From Noviherbaspirillum aridicola (GTDB lineage: Bacteria; Pseudomonadota; Gammaproteobacteria; Burkholderiales; Burkholderiaceae_D), in assembly GCF_019656455.1 (NCBI RefSeq), contig NZ_BPMK01000009.1:62001-126000 (forward strand): a stretch of DNA of 64,000 nt. Reading direction: 5' to 3'. A model generated the notes under the pieces. That model made no database searches and was not told where the DNA came from. It saw only the letters and a program-made list of their open reading frames with translations. How positions within the stretch are numbered: the stretch's first letter is position 1; every line of letters begins with the position of its first letter. Shown here piece after piece: positions 33,042 to 42,188 of this stretch. The position numbers and the translations under genes are program-made.

Positions 33042-34598
33042 CTAGCCCCTCTTTTCGGTTCTGACTTCCTGCGTGTGCAGGACCTTGCCGTCCGGATCGA
33101 CGGTTTCGAGCATGACGTCGAAACCCCACAGCCGCGCCACGTGCTTGAGCACTTCTCCAGCCTGATTGTTGAGCGGGCGCCGCATGTACTGGTTGTGGCG
33201 CAGCGTCAGCGAACGCTGTCCGCGGGTGTCGACCGACCACACCTGTATGTTCGGCTCCCGGTTGCCGAGGTTGTACTGGCCGGCGAGCTGCTCGCGCACA
33301 TGGCGATAGCCCTCCTCGTCGTGAATCGCGGAGATCTTCAGGTGGTCGCTCTTGTCGTCGTCGAGCACCGAGAAGAAATGGAAGTCGCGGATCAGCTTGG
33401 GCGACAGGTATTGCGAGATGAAGCTCTCATCCTTGAAGTTGCGCATCGCGAAGTCGAGGGTCTTCTTCCAGTCGCTGCCGGCGATATCGGGAAACCAGTG
33501 CCTGTCTTCGTCGGTCGGGTCCTCGCAGATGCGGCGGATGTCGCGCATCATGGCAAAGCCCAGCGCATAGGGATTGATGCCGCTGAAGTACTTGCTGCTG
33601 ACCGGCGGCTGGAAGACGACGTTGGTGTGGCTCTGCAGGAATTCCATCATGAAGCCGTTGCCGACCACGCCTTCGTCATACAGCTGGTTGAGGATGGTGT
33701 AGTGCCAGAAGGTGGCCCAGCCCTCGTTCATCACCTGCGTCTGGCGCTGCGGATAGAAGTACTGCGAGATCTTGCGCACGATGCGCACGATCTCGCGCTG
33801 CCAGGGCTCCAGCAGCGGCGCGAACTTCTCGATGAAATACAGCAGGTTCTCCTGCGGCTCGGCGGGGAAGCGCCTGACTTCCTTTTCCTGCTCCACGGCT
33901 TCCTTGCGCGGCAGCGTGCGCCACAGGTCGTTGACCTGGGATTGCAGGTAGCGCTCGCGCTCTTCCTGCCGCTCGCGCTCCTCGGCCATCGACAGCTTCG
34001 CCGGACGCTTGTAGCGGTCGACGCCGTAGTTCTGCAGCGCATGGCAGGAATCGAGCAGCAGCTCCACTTCTTCCACGCCGTAGCGCTGTTCGCATTCGGC
34101 GATGTAGTTCTTGGCGAAGACCATGTAGTCGATGATGGCCTCCGCATCGGTCCAGGTGCGGAACAGGTAATTCCCCTTGAAGAAGGAATTGTGGCCGTAG
34201 GAGGCGTGCGCGATCACCAGCGCCTGCATGGTCAGGCTGTTTTCCTCCATCAGGTAGGCGATGCAGGGATTGGAGTTGATCACGATCTCATAGGCCAGTC
34301 CCATGTGCCCGCGCCGGTAGCTTTTCTCGGTCGCCAGGAACTGCTTGCCGAAGGACCAGTGGCCGTAGCTGACCGGCATGCCCACCGAGGCATAGGCATC
34401 CATCATCTGCTCGGCGGTGATGATCTCCAGCTGGTTGGGATAGGTGTCGAGGCCGAAGTCGCGGGCCACGCGGCCGATCTCTTCATGGATCTGCTCGATC
34501 AGCTCGAACGTCCATTCCGACTGCTCGGGCAGGCGGAAGCGCTCGGCCTTCTTGCGGCTTCTCTTCGCCGGTTTCTTGGTCAGTTCGGTTGTCGTCAT
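33042..34598 (-). CDS. SpoVR-family protein (YcgB)
   Basis: 518 residues, the normal length of the SpoVR/YcgB family. Typical segments are PEQSEWTFELIEQIHEEIGR near the start, GHWSFGKQFL, EGWATFWHY and the C-terminal dimer-like region ending HTQEVRTEKRG. The molecular role is not established; in Gram-negative bacteria the gene sits with yeaG and yeaH and is tied to stationary-phase or nitrogen-stress responses. It starts within the ATGA that ends yeaH, so translation is coupled. Confidence 0.95.
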   Translation of the reverse strand: MTTTELTKKPAKRSRKKAERFRLPEQSEWTFELIEQIHEEIGRVARDFGLDTYPNQLEIITAEQMMDAYASVGMPVSYGHWSFGKQFLATEKSYRRGHMGLAYEIVINSNPCIAYLMEENSLTMQALVIAHASYGHNSFFKGNYLFRTWTDAEAIIDYMVFAKNYIAECEQRYGVEEVELLLDSCHALQNYGVDRYKRPAKLSMAEERERQEERERYLQSQVNDLWRTLPRKEAVEQEKEVRRFPAEPQENLLYFIEKFAPLLEPWQREIVRIVRKISQYFYPQRQTQVMNEGWATFWHYTILNQLYDEGVVGNGFMMEFLQSHTNVVFQPPVSSKYFSGINPYALGFAMMRDIRRICEDPTDEDRHWFPDIAGSDWKKTLDFAMRNFKDESFISQYLSPKLIRDFHFFSVLDDDKSDHLKISAIHDEEGYRHVREQLAGQYNLGNREPNIQVWSVDTRGQRSLTLRHNQYMRRPLNNQAGEVLKHVARLWGFDVMLETVDPDGKVLHTQEVRTEKRG

Positions 34599-35863
34599 TT
34601 GGTCGGCTGCTTCTTGAACAATTCACGGAATACCGGGTAGATGTCTGCCGGCGACTCGATTTTCTGCATCGCGAAGTGCGGGCACAGCGGCGGGATCTGC
34701 ATGTACTCTTCCCACAGGTTCTGCGGCTCGCCCTCGGTGATCTCCACGTAGGCGTAGTACTGCACCAGCGGCATGATGCGGTTGATCAGCAGATCCCGGC
34801 AGGTGGCGGAGTCGTTGTCCCAGTTGTCGCCGTCGGAAGCCTGCGCGACGTATACGTTCCAGTCGCTGCTCGCGTAGCGCTCCTCGATGATGGTGCCGAG
34901 CAGGTTGAGCGCCGAGGACACCACGGTGCCGCCGGACTCGCGCGAGTTGAAGAACTCGTCCTCGCTCACTTCCGTGGCCTGGGTGTGGTGGCGGATGAAG
35001 ACCAGTTCGATCTTTTCGTATGCGCGCTCGAGGAACAGGTAGAGCAGGATGAAGAAACGCTTGGCGGCGTCCTTCTTCTGCTGGTCCATCGAGCCCGACA
35101 CGTCCATCACGCAGAACATCACCGCCTGGCTGGATGGCTTCGGCACCTTGATGCGATTGCTGTAGCGCAGGTCGATCGGATCGAGGAAGGGGATCGCATG
35201 CAGCTTGGTCCTGAGCTGGTGGATCTCCTTGCGCAGGGCGATCAGGCGGTGATCGTCCTCGAATGCGGTGCGCTGCAGCGCTTCCATCTCTTCCTCCGCC
35301 TCGCGCAGCCGCTTGCGCGAGCCGGCGCCGACCGCGATGCGCCGCCCGATGGCGCCGCGCATGGAGCGCAGCACATGGATGTTGGTCGGCGTGCCGGCAA
35401 TGGTGTAGCCGGCGCGCTGGCTGCGGAACTCGGTGATCGAGGTCAGCTGCGTCTTGACCAGGTTGGGCAGCTCCAGGTCTTCGAAGAAGTAGTTCATGAA
35501 CTCTTCGCGCGTGAGCTCGAAGGTGAAGTCGTCTTCGGTGATTTCCTCAGTGTTGCCCGCCTTGCCGCGGCCGGCGCCGCCGCCGCCTTTCGGCCGCTGC
35601 ACCAGGTCTCCTTTCTGATATTGCTCGTTGCCCGGCCGCACCACTTCCCACACGCCGCCTTGCGCATGGCCGAAGGTCGGCTCGTTGATGTCCTTGACCG
35701 GGATGGATATTTTTTCGCCCTTCTCGATGTCTGTGATCGAGCGGCCCTTGATGGCGCGTGCAACGGCATCCTTGATCTGGCCCTTGTAGCGCCTGAGGAA
35801 GCGCTCGCGGTTGCCAGCGGACTTGTTCTTGCCCTGCAGTCGCCGGTCGATGAGGTAAGCCAA
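34595..35863 (-). CDS. yeaH: YeaH/YhbH-family protein, TTG start
   Basis: 422 residues of the DUF444 family, whose C-terminal half is a von Willebrand A-like fold (VMFCVMDVSGSMDQQKKDAA with a DxSxS metal site, then SGGTVVSSAL). The start is TTG at 35863: it follows AGGAGG by four bases, and the encoded MAYLIDRRLQGKNKS matches the family opening. The gene lies between the PrkA-type kinase and SpoVR, forming the conserved three-gene set. It overlaps spoVR by four bases; a 99-base spacer with two strong hairpins separates it from yeaG. Confidence 0.95.
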   Translation of the reverse strand: MAYLIDRRLQGKNKSAGNRERFLRRYKGQIKDAVARAIKGRSITDIEKGEKISIPVKDINEPTFGHAQGGVWEVVRPGNEQYQKGDLVQRPKGGGGAGRGKAGNTEEITEDDFTFELTREEFMNYFFEDLELPNLVKTQLTSITEFRSQRAGYTIAGTPTNIHVLRSMRGAIGRRIAVGAGSRKRLREAEEEMEALQRTAFEDDHRLIALRKEIHQLRTKLHAIPFLDPIDLRYSNRIKVPKPSSQAVMFCVMDVSGSMDQQKKDAAKRFFILLYLFLERAYEKIELVFIRHHTQATEVSEDEFFNSRESGGTVVSSALNLLGTIIEERYASSDWNVYVAQASDGDNWDNDSATCRDLLINRIMPLVQYYAYVEITEGEPQNLWEEYMQIPPLCPHFAMQKIESPADIYPVFRELFKKQPTK

Positions 35864-35896
35864 GATGCCTCCTGATACGGTATGGGCGTTCCCTCT

Positions 35897-35947
35897 CCCG
35901 CCGCGGCCCGCGGCGGGGAGGCCGGCGCCGCCTGCGTGGGCGGCGCC
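35897..35947. other. Two tandem GC hairpins between yeaG and yeaH
   Basis: CCCGCCGC/GCGGCGGG (35897-35904 with 35910-35917) and GGCGCCGCC/GGCGGCGCC (35924-35932 with 35939-35947) are both perfect. No T tract follows in the direction of transcription. They may act as RNA-processing or 3-prime-stability elements giving unequal yeaG and yeaH levels. Confidence 0.55.
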
Positions 35948-35962
35948 TTGTCTACTTCACTC

Positions 35963-37885
35963 TCACGAGGACTTGCGCACCCGCAGGTACCACTCGCACA
36001 GCAGGCGCACCTGCTTGGCGGTGTAACCCTTGGCCACCATGCGCGAGACGAACTCCTGGTGCTTGTTCGCATCCTCGGCGCTGGCCTTGGCGTTGAACGA
36101 GATCACCGGCAGCAGGTCCTCGGTGTTGGAGAACATCTTCTTCTCGATCACGGTGCGCAGCTTTTCATAGCTGGTCCAGGCCGGGTTCTTGCCGCCGTTC
36201 TGGGCCCGCGCGCGCAGCACGAAGTTGACGATCTCGTTGCGGAAGTCCTTCGGGTTGGATATCCCGGCCGGCTTCTCGATCTTTTCCAGCTCGGCGTTGA
36301 GCGCTTCGCGGTCGAAGCTCTCGCCGGTGTCCGGATCGCGGAATTCCTGGTCCTGTATCCAGAAGTCGGCGAAGGTCACGTAGCGGTCGAAGATGTTCTG
36401 GCCGTACTCGGAATAGCTCTCCAGGTAGGCGGTCTGTATCTCCTTGCCGATGAACTCCACGTAGCGCTGCGCCAGGTAGTCCTTGATGTAGGACATGTAG
36501 CGCTGCTCGACCTCGGGCGGGAACTGCTCGCGCTCGATCTGCTGCTCCAGCACATAGAGCAGGTGCACCGGGTTGGCCGCGACTTCGGTATTGTCGAAGT
36601 TGAACACGCGGGAGAGGATCTTGTACGCGAAGCGCGTCGACAGGCCGTTCATGCCCTCGTCCACGCCGGCGTAGTCGACATACTCCTGGCGCGACTTGGC
36701 CTTGGGATCGGTGTCCTTGAGGTTTTCGCCGTCATACACCTGCATCTTGGAAAAGATGCTGGAGTTCTCCGGTTCCTTCAGGCGCGACAGCACCGCGAAC
36801 TGCGCCATCATCTTCAGCGTGCCCGGTGCGCACGGGGCGTCGCCGAGCGAAGAGTTGCGGATCAGCTTGTCGTAGATCTTCATCTCTTCCGACACCCGCA
36901 GGCAGTAGGGCACCTTGACGATGTAGATGCGGTCGAGGAAGGCTTCGTTGTTCTTGTTGTTGCGGAAGGCCTTCCATTCGGACTCGTTGGAGTGCGCGAG
37001 CACCACGCCGTCGAACGGAATCGCGCCGAAACCCTCCGTGCCCTTGTAGTTGCCTTCCTGGGTCGCGGTCAGCAGCGGATGCAGCACCTTGATCGGCGCC
37101 TTGAACATCTCGACGAATTCCATCAGGCCCTGGTTGGCCAGGCACAGGCCGCCGGAATAGCTGTAGGCGTCCGGGTCGTCCTGCGAATAGTCTTCCAGCT
37201 TGCGGATGTCGACCTTGCCGACCAGAGAGGAGATGTCCTGGTTGTTCTCGTCGCCCGGCTCGGTCTTGGAAATCGCGATCTGCTTGAGGATGGACGGATA
37301 CCGCTTGACCACGCGGAACTTGTTGATGTCGCCGTTGAATTCATGCAGGCGCTTGACCGCCCACGGGCTCGGGATGGGCTTGAGGTAGCGGCGCGGGATG
37401 CCGTAGTCCTCTTCGAGGATGGCGCCGTCCTCTTCCTCGCTGAACAGGCCGAGCGGCGATTCGTTCACCGGCGATCCCTTGATCGCGTAGAACGGCACCT
37501 GCTCCATCAGCGATTTGAGTTTTTCGGCGATGGAAGACTTGCCGCCGCCGACGGGACCGAGCAGATAGAGCACCTGCTTGCGCTCTTCGAGACCCTGCGC
37601 CGCGTGGCGGAAGTAGGAGACGACCTGCTCGATGACTTCTTCCATGCCATAGAAGTCGCGGAAGGCGGGATAGATCTTGATGACCTTGTTGGCGAAGATG
37701 CGGGAGAGGCGCGAGTCGTGACGCGTGTCCAGCAGTTCGGGTTCACCGATCGCGGCGAGCATGCGCTCGGCGGCGGTTGCGTATGCAAGGCGATCGCGCT
37801 TGCACAGCTCCAGATATTCTTGCAGGGAGTACTCCTCTTCCCGTGTCCGTTCATACCGTGCTGCGTAGTTGTCAAAGATCTTCAT
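35963..37885 (-). CDS. yeaG: PrkA-type serine protein kinase YeaG
   Basis: 640 residues, full length for the family. It has an N-terminal AAA-like PrkA domain with Walker A LLGPVGGGKSSIAEKL near residue 105 and a C-terminal kinase-like domain (about 420-640). Members autophosphorylate and some act as ATP-dependent proteases; in E. coli YeaG supports survival under nitrogen starvation. AAAGGAG precedes ATG 37885. It is first in the yeaG-yeaH-spoVR operon, which ends at a clear terminator. Confidence 0.95.
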   Translation of the reverse strand: MKIFDNYAARYERTREEEYSLQEYLELCKRDRLAYATAAERMLAAIGEPELLDTRHDSRLSRIFANKVIKIYPAFRDFYGMEEVIEQVVSYFRHAAQGLEERKQVLYLLGPVGGGKSSIAEKLKSLMEQVPFYAIKGSPVNESPLGLFSEEEDGAILEEDYGIPRRYLKPIPSPWAVKRLHEFNGDINKFRVVKRYPSILKQIAISKTEPGDENNQDISSLVGKVDIRKLEDYSQDDPDAYSYSGGLCLANQGLMEFVEMFKAPIKVLHPLLTATQEGNYKGTEGFGAIPFDGVVLAHSNESEWKAFRNNKNNEAFLDRIYIVKVPYCLRVSEEMKIYDKLIRNSSLGDAPCAPGTLKMMAQFAVLSRLKEPENSSIFSKMQVYDGENLKDTDPKAKSRQEYVDYAGVDEGMNGLSTRFAYKILSRVFNFDNTEVAANPVHLLYVLEQQIEREQFPPEVEQRYMSYIKDYLAQRYVEFIGKEIQTAYLESYSEYGQNIFDRYVTFADFWIQDQEFRDPDTGESFDREALNAELEKIEKPAGISNPKDFRNEIVNFVLRARAQNGGKNPAWTSYEKLRTVIEKKMFSNTEDLLPVISFNAKASAEDANKHQEFVSRMVAKGYTAKQVRLLCEWYLRVRKSS

Positions 37886-38428
37886 GGGGCTCCTTTGATA
37901 TGAATACTACGGGGTAAAACAGGGGCGGATATTGGTGCTGGATTTCCATTCCGCAATTTAATAATACGCGCTGCATGCATCTGTCCATAGGAGTATTTCC
38001 GACTTTTTTTATGCGTGCGACGCGTTTGTCTCAAGAAGGTTTTCAAAAGCGCATGCGCGCCGAAATTTGCTGCACCGCGCGAAACTCGCAGTGCGTTGAA
38101 GACTAAGCGTTTTTTGTTGTCGCGCCGCTCGCATGCGCTTGCATGAATTTGCGTTCCGCCCTTGTCGGGCGAGGCGAAAACGCTACATGCCGCGTGCGGT
38201 GGTGGCCACGTTGATTCGAGGGTACATGCGATGCGCCGTGTTTTTCTTGCGCGAAGATGAAGTTTGCTTATAGTGATAGTTTCCGCCTCGCATGCGGATG
38301 ATGCCGGCACTTCCCATCCGCTCTTACTTCTGCCTGTTTTTTAAGCAAACGACTCCGGACTGCGCGCGCTATGCGTGCAGCACTTCGGTGCGATGCACTA
38401 CATCGGGTCGATGCAGCGCCGAAAAGAT
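37886..38428. other. 543-base AT-richer intergenic region between mnmC and yeaG
   Basis: No convincing ORF. The region is less GC-rich than its surroundings and presumably carries the yeaG promoter (left part). Visible structures include CGCCC/GGGCG around 38160-38175 and a hairpin at 38375-38398 whose stem GTGCAGCAC closes over a TTCG tetraloop (two-base bulge on the other arm). GCATGCG-type words recur. A small RNA here is possible but unproven. Confidence 0.4.
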
Positions 38429-40333
38429 TCACCCGTTCCGCCGCCGCCACGCCTTGAGCGCGAACCGCGCGGGATCGAGCGCCGCCGCCAGCTCGCGCTC
38501 CACCGGCAGCGGCTCGCCCTCGAGTTGCGAGGCGAGCAGCTCGGCGGCAAACGGCGCCCAGATGATGCCGCGAGACGCCAGGCCGAGCACCGCATGCATG
38601 CCGGGCAAGCGCGGCACGTCGCTGAGCCGGCTGCCGCCGATGGCGGCACACGGATCGGGCAGCGCGCCAACCAGCGGCAGGCGATCGGGCGACACCGCAC
38701 GGAAGCCGGTACGGCCGGCGAGCGGGCGATCTTTTCCCATGCTCGTTTGTGGCAAGACTTGTGCCAGACGTTCCAGGTTTTCATCCTGGCTCGATTGACG
38801 CAGCGCAGGATCCGTATCGATGTCATAGGTCGCGCCGACGCAGCAGATGCCGTTGGCCGGCCGGGTGACATAGGCCTCGCCGCACAGCACGACCGGCAGC
38901 GACGGCAGTTCGCCTGCGGGAATGTGGGTCACTTGGCCGCGGATGGCGGCAAGCGGCAGCTCCCGGGTCTGGGCGAACGACGCGGCGTTGGTGCCGCTGG
39001 CGATGACGACCACGGGCGCGCGCGCGATGCATGCGCCTCCGTCGCCCTGCACCGTCCACTCGCTGCCGTCGTGTCGCAGGGAGGACGCCTGCTGCGCGAA
39101 GCGCCGTTCAAGCAGCCCGCCGCAGGAGGCGAGCATGGCTTCGCACAGGCTGGACGGCGTCACCCATCCGCCGCGGGGAAACAGCCAGCCGCCGGCCGCG
39201 GCCGGATTGCCGGTCATCGCGGCGGCCTGCTCCGCCCCGAGGAAGCGGGCGAAGTCGGGAGGCAGGCCGAGCGCTTCCACCGTCTCGCGCTGCAGCGCCG
39301 CATGTCCGGCATCGCGCGCAAGCTGCAGCACGCCGCAGGCTTCGCCGGCGAAGGCGCTGCCGACGCCGCCGAGCTGCTGCCACAGGTGCGTGGAAAACAG
39401 GAAGGCGGCGCGCGCCAGCCGGGATGGAATATTGTCGTCGCGCGACAGCAGCGGCATGGCGATGCCGGCGAGATTGCCGGAGGATTCGGCGGCCCACTTC
39501 TCATGCCGCTCCACCAGCGTGAGCTGCCAGCCGCGCGCGGCGAGCCTGGCGCACACCGCGCTGCCGGCGACGCCGGCGCCGATCACCACCGCCCGCCGCG
39601 CCGGCTCCGGCCGGGCCGGCGGCAGCGGCCAGCGTGGCGCGTAGCGCGCGGCGAGCATGTCGCGCTTGCGGCCGAAGCCGGGCCGCTTTTCGCAGGCGAA
39701 ACCAGCGGCGGCGAGCGCCTGGCGCACCGCCGCCGACACGGTATAGGTCGCCGCGGTCGCGCCCGGGGCGGCCAGCCGGTGCAGCCGCGACAGCACCTGG
39801 GGCGACCACATGTCGGGATTCCGGCTGGGGGCGAAACCGTCGAGATAAAAGGCGTCGGCGGCCATCGCGATCTGCGGCAGGCAGTCGGCGATGTCGCCGA
39901 AAGCGAGCGTCAGCGTCACCCGTCCGCCATCGAGCAGCACGCGGTGGAAGCCCGGCACCAGCGGCGGCCAGGCCGCCCGCAGTTGCGCCGACAGCGCCGC
40001 CAGCTCCGGCCAGCGCGCATGAAGCCGGGCGAGGTCGTCGGGCGCGAACGGATGCTTTTCGATGGCGACGTAATGCAGCCGCGCGTGCGCCGGCGCATGG
40101 GACTGCCATGCCTGCCAGGTGGCGAGGAAATTCAGGCCGAGGCCGAATCCGGTCTCGAGCAGGGTGAAGCGCGCGGCATCGCGCCAGCGCCGAGGCAGAT
40201 CGTTCCCGCCGAGGAAGACATGCCTTGCCTGTTCAAGCCCGCCGTCGGCGGAGTGATAGACATCGCCGTAGGCGGCGGCGTAGGGCACGCCATCGGCATA
40301 GGCGAGCGCGGCGGGAATCAGGCGTCGGGACAT
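38429..40333 (-). CDS. mnmC: Bifunctional tRNA wobble-uridine modification protein MnmC
   Basis: 634 residues. The N-terminal methyltransferase domain shows LLETGFGLGLNFLATW and DAFYLDGFAPSRNPDMW; the C-terminal FAD oxidase domain starts with VVIGAGVAGSAVCARLA near 260 and continues with SGNLAGIAMPLLS and GLASRGIIWAP. It converts cmnm5(s2)U to nm5 and then mnm5(s2)U at position 34 of certain tRNAs. Domain order and length are normal. An in-frame ATG at 40366 would add eleven residues; neither start has a clear Shine-Dalgarno. Confidence 0.93.
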   Translation of the reverse strand: MSRRLIPAALAYADGVPYAAAYGDVYHSADGGLEQARHVFLGGNDLPRRWRDAARFTLLETGFGLGLNFLATWQAWQSHAPAHARLHYVAIEKHPFAPDDLARLHARWPELAALSAQLRAAWPPLVPGFHRVLLDGGRVTLTLAFGDIADCLPQIAMAADAFYLDGFAPSRNPDMWSPQVLSRLHRLAAPGATAATYTVSAAVRQALAAAGFACEKRPGFGRKRDMLAARYAPRWPLPPARPEPARRAVVIGAGVAGSAVCARLAARGWQLTLVERHEKWAAESSGNLAGIAMPLLSRDDNIPSRLARAAFLFSTHLWQQLGGVGSAFAGEACGVLQLARDAGHAALQRETVEALGLPPDFARFLGAEQAAAMTGNPAAAGGWLFPRGGWVTPSSLCEAMLASCGGLLERRFAQQASSLRHDGSEWTVQGDGGACIARAPVVVIASGTNAASFAQTRELPLAAIRGQVTHIPAGELPSLPVVLCGEAYVTRPANGICCVGATYDIDTDPALRQSSQDENLERLAQVLPQTSMGKDRPLAGRTGFRAVSPDRLPLVGALPDPCAAIGGSRLSDVPRLPGMHAVLGLASRGIIWAPFAAELLASQLEGEPLPVERELAAALDPARFALKAWRRRNG

Positions 40334-40446
40334 CGGGGCAGCGGCGGGAAGAAAGCGAGCCGTCATTGTAGCGGCGCGATTTGATCGTGCGCGGGCGGGC
40401 GCGATTGATTACACTTCAGCCTTTCGTTCCGCACCGATCCAGACAC

Positions 40447-40935
40447 ATGACCAGCAAAGCCGAAAGCCCGTCGCCGTCCCCTCTCTACAAGGTCCGCAAC
40501 TCGAAAATCCACGGCAACGGCGTCTTCGCCGCGCGCAAGATACCCGAGGGCACCTGCATCATCGAGTACGGCGGCAAGCGCATCAGCTGGAAGGAAGCCG
40601 TGCGGCGCGAGAACCTCAAGGCGCCGGACGATTTCCATACCTTCTTCTTCAGCCTGGACAACGGCAAGATCATCGACGGCGGCGACGAGGGCAACGACGC
40701 GCGCTGGATCAATCACTCCTGCGAGCCCAACTGCGAAGCGCGCGAGGAAGACGGCAAGGTCTTCATCTACGCGCTGCGCGACATCCGCCGCGGCGAAGAG
40801 CTGTACTACGACTACGGGCTGATCATGGAAGAGCGCTACACGCCGGCGCTGAAGAAAGCCTACCGCTGCCTGTGCGGCACGCCCGGCTGCCGCCAGACGC
40901 TGCTGGCGCCGAAGCGGAAGAAGCGCGCCGCCTGA
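40447..40935 (+). CDS. SET-domain protein lysine methyltransferase-like
   Basis: 162 residues, essentially a lone SET domain: the opening VRNSKIHGNGVFAAR, the S-adenosylmethionine and knot motif WINHSCEPNCEA, the tyrosine segment EELYYDYGL and a post-SET CLCGTPGC. All active-site elements look intact. Such compact SET proteins occur in many Burkholderiales and Chlamydiae; the bacterial substrate is unknown (histone-like or ribosomal proteins have been proposed). It converges with sugE, 21 bases apart, over a short GC palindrome. Confidence 0.88.
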   Translation: MTSKAESPSPSPLYKVRNSKIHGNGVFAARKIPEGTCIIEYGGKRISWKEAVRRENLKAPDDFHTFFFSLDNGKIIDGGDEGNDARWINHSCEPNCEAREEDGKVFIYALRDIRRGEELYYDYGLIMEERYTPALKKAYRCLCGTPGCRQTLLAPKRKKRAA

Positions 40936-40956
40936 GCACGGGCCGCGGCCGGCCGC

Positions 40957-41271
40957 CTAGCTGACCAGCTTCAGGCCGATCACGCCGCACAGTATCAGGG
41001 CCAGGCACACCACCCGGCCGATGCCGAGCGGCTCGCCGAGCAGCGCCGCGCCGAGTATCACGGTGCCGGCCGCGCCGATGCCGGTCCACACCGCGTAGGC
41101 GGTGCCCGCCGGCAGGGTTTTCATCGCCACGCTCAGCAGCGCCACGCTCAGGATCATGGAAATGCCGACCCAGACCGAGGGCCAGAGACGGGAGAAGCCT
41201 TCCGTATATTTGAGACCGACCGCCCAGCCGACTTCGAGCAGCCCGGCCAGCAACAGGACCAACCATGCCAT
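40957..41271 (-). CDS. gdx: Guanidinium exporter, SMR family (SugE/Gdx)
   Basis: 104 residues, four transmembrane helices. The conserved glutamate is in [16 protein letters not shown], which is the Gdx/SugE rather than the EmrE/Qac form; [11 protein letters not shown] of TM3 also fits. By family it exchanges guanidinium for protons. ATG 41271 has AGAGG six bases upstream; an alternative TTG two codons earlier is less likely. Two ACGG-loop hairpins in the leader form a guanidine-II riboswitch, which independently supports the substrate. Confidence 0.93.
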   Translation of the reverse strand: MAWLVLLLAGLLEVGWAVGLKYTEGFSRLWPSVWVGISMILSVALLSVAMKTLPAGTAYAVWTGIGAAGTVILGAALLGEPLGIGRVVCLALILCGVIGLKLVS

Positions 41272-41285
41272 GTTCAACCTCTTGA

Positions 41286-41345
41286 AGTGACGTGGCCGTC
41301 CACGTGCGTTCCGCCGGGAGTGGCGGGCGGGGCCGTCCCCGCTGA
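41286..41345 (-). promoter_or_regulatory. Guanidine-II (mini-ykkC) riboswitch
   Basis: Leftward, GCGGGG-ACGG-CCCCGC (41342-41327) and ACGTGG-ACGG-CCACGT (41305-41290). Two perfect hairpins with ACGR tetraloops, separated by 21 bases and placed about 15-20 bases before the gdx start, are the definition of this class. Guanidine makes the loops kiss and exposes the ribosome-binding site in known examples. Confidence 0.92.
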
Positions 41346-41396
41346 AAAGGCCAGAGTTTACCGTGTATGCGCCGGGTTTTCAGGCCGCGCGGCGGA

Positions 41397-42188
41397 TCAG
41401 GCAGCCACTTCCAGCCGGTTGCGGCCCGCGTGCTTGGCGGCGAACATGGCGGCGTCGGCGCGGCAGATGGTGTCCGAGATGTTTTCTTCCGGCCGCCATT
41501 CGGTCACGCCGAAGCTGGCCGACAGCGACAGCGGCTCGCCCGGCGTCGCCACCTTCAGCGCCGCGACCGCTTCGCGCACCCTTTCGACCACCGGCACCGC
41601 TTCGCGCGCGCCGATCTCGGGCATGATGATCATGAATTCCTCGCCGCCCCAGCGGCCGCAGATATCGTAATCGCGCACCGCGTCCGACACGGCGCGCGCG
41701 ATTTCGACCAGTGCCCGGTCGCCGATCTCATGCCCCCATGCGTCGTTGACCGTCTTGAAGCGGTCGACGTCGAGCAAGGCAAGCGCCAGCGGGCGGCCCA
41801 TGCGCTGGGCGCGAGCGGTTTCCGCCTTGAGCCTGTCCATCAGCATGCGCCGGTTGCCGATGCCGGTCAGGGCATCGCGGGTGGCGGCTTCCTTCAGGGC
41901 CTCGTTGAGGTCGCGCATCATCGACTGGTAGCGGTCGGAAATGCGGGCCATCTTTTCCAGCTGCCGCAACTGTTTCTGGTAGCGCTCCGTCAGCGACTGG
42001 GTCCGCTCGCGGGTGACGCTCTGATAGCGATCGGAGATGCGGGTGACGCGGTCGATCTGGTGCAGCACGTTGCGGAATTCGGTGTACAGCTCGTCGAGCG
42101 CCTGGCGCAGGGGATTGCGCGCATAGGCGGGGTCGGCGAGCAGCGCCTCTACCGCAAGCGAGAGGTCCTTGTCGTCGCGCATGCTCAT
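41397..42188 (-). CDS. siaD: Diguanylate cyclase SiaD
   Basis: 263 residues. A long helical, probably coiled-coil N-terminal part (about 10-95, with repeated RISDRYQS) precedes a GGDEF domain carrying GGEEF and an inhibition-site RDYD five residues before it. It makes c-di-GMP from two GTP. It is the last gene of a siaABCD-type operon and overlaps siaC by ATGA. In Pseudomonas aeruginosa, unphosphorylated SiaC binds and activates SiaD to drive aggregation; the same logic is expected here. Confidence 0.93.
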   Translation of the reverse strand: MSMRDDKDLSLAVEALLADPAYARNPLRQALDELYTEFRNVLHQIDRVTRISDRYQSVTRERTQSLTERYQKQLRQLEKMARISDRYQSMMRDLNEALKEAATRDALTGIGNRRMLMDRLKAETARAQRMGRPLALALLDVDRFKTVNDAWGHEIGDRALVEIARAVSDAVRDYDICGRWGGEEFMIIMPEIGAREAVPVVERVREAVAALKVATPGEPLSLSASFGVTEWRPEENISDTICRADAAMFAAKHAGRNRLEVAA

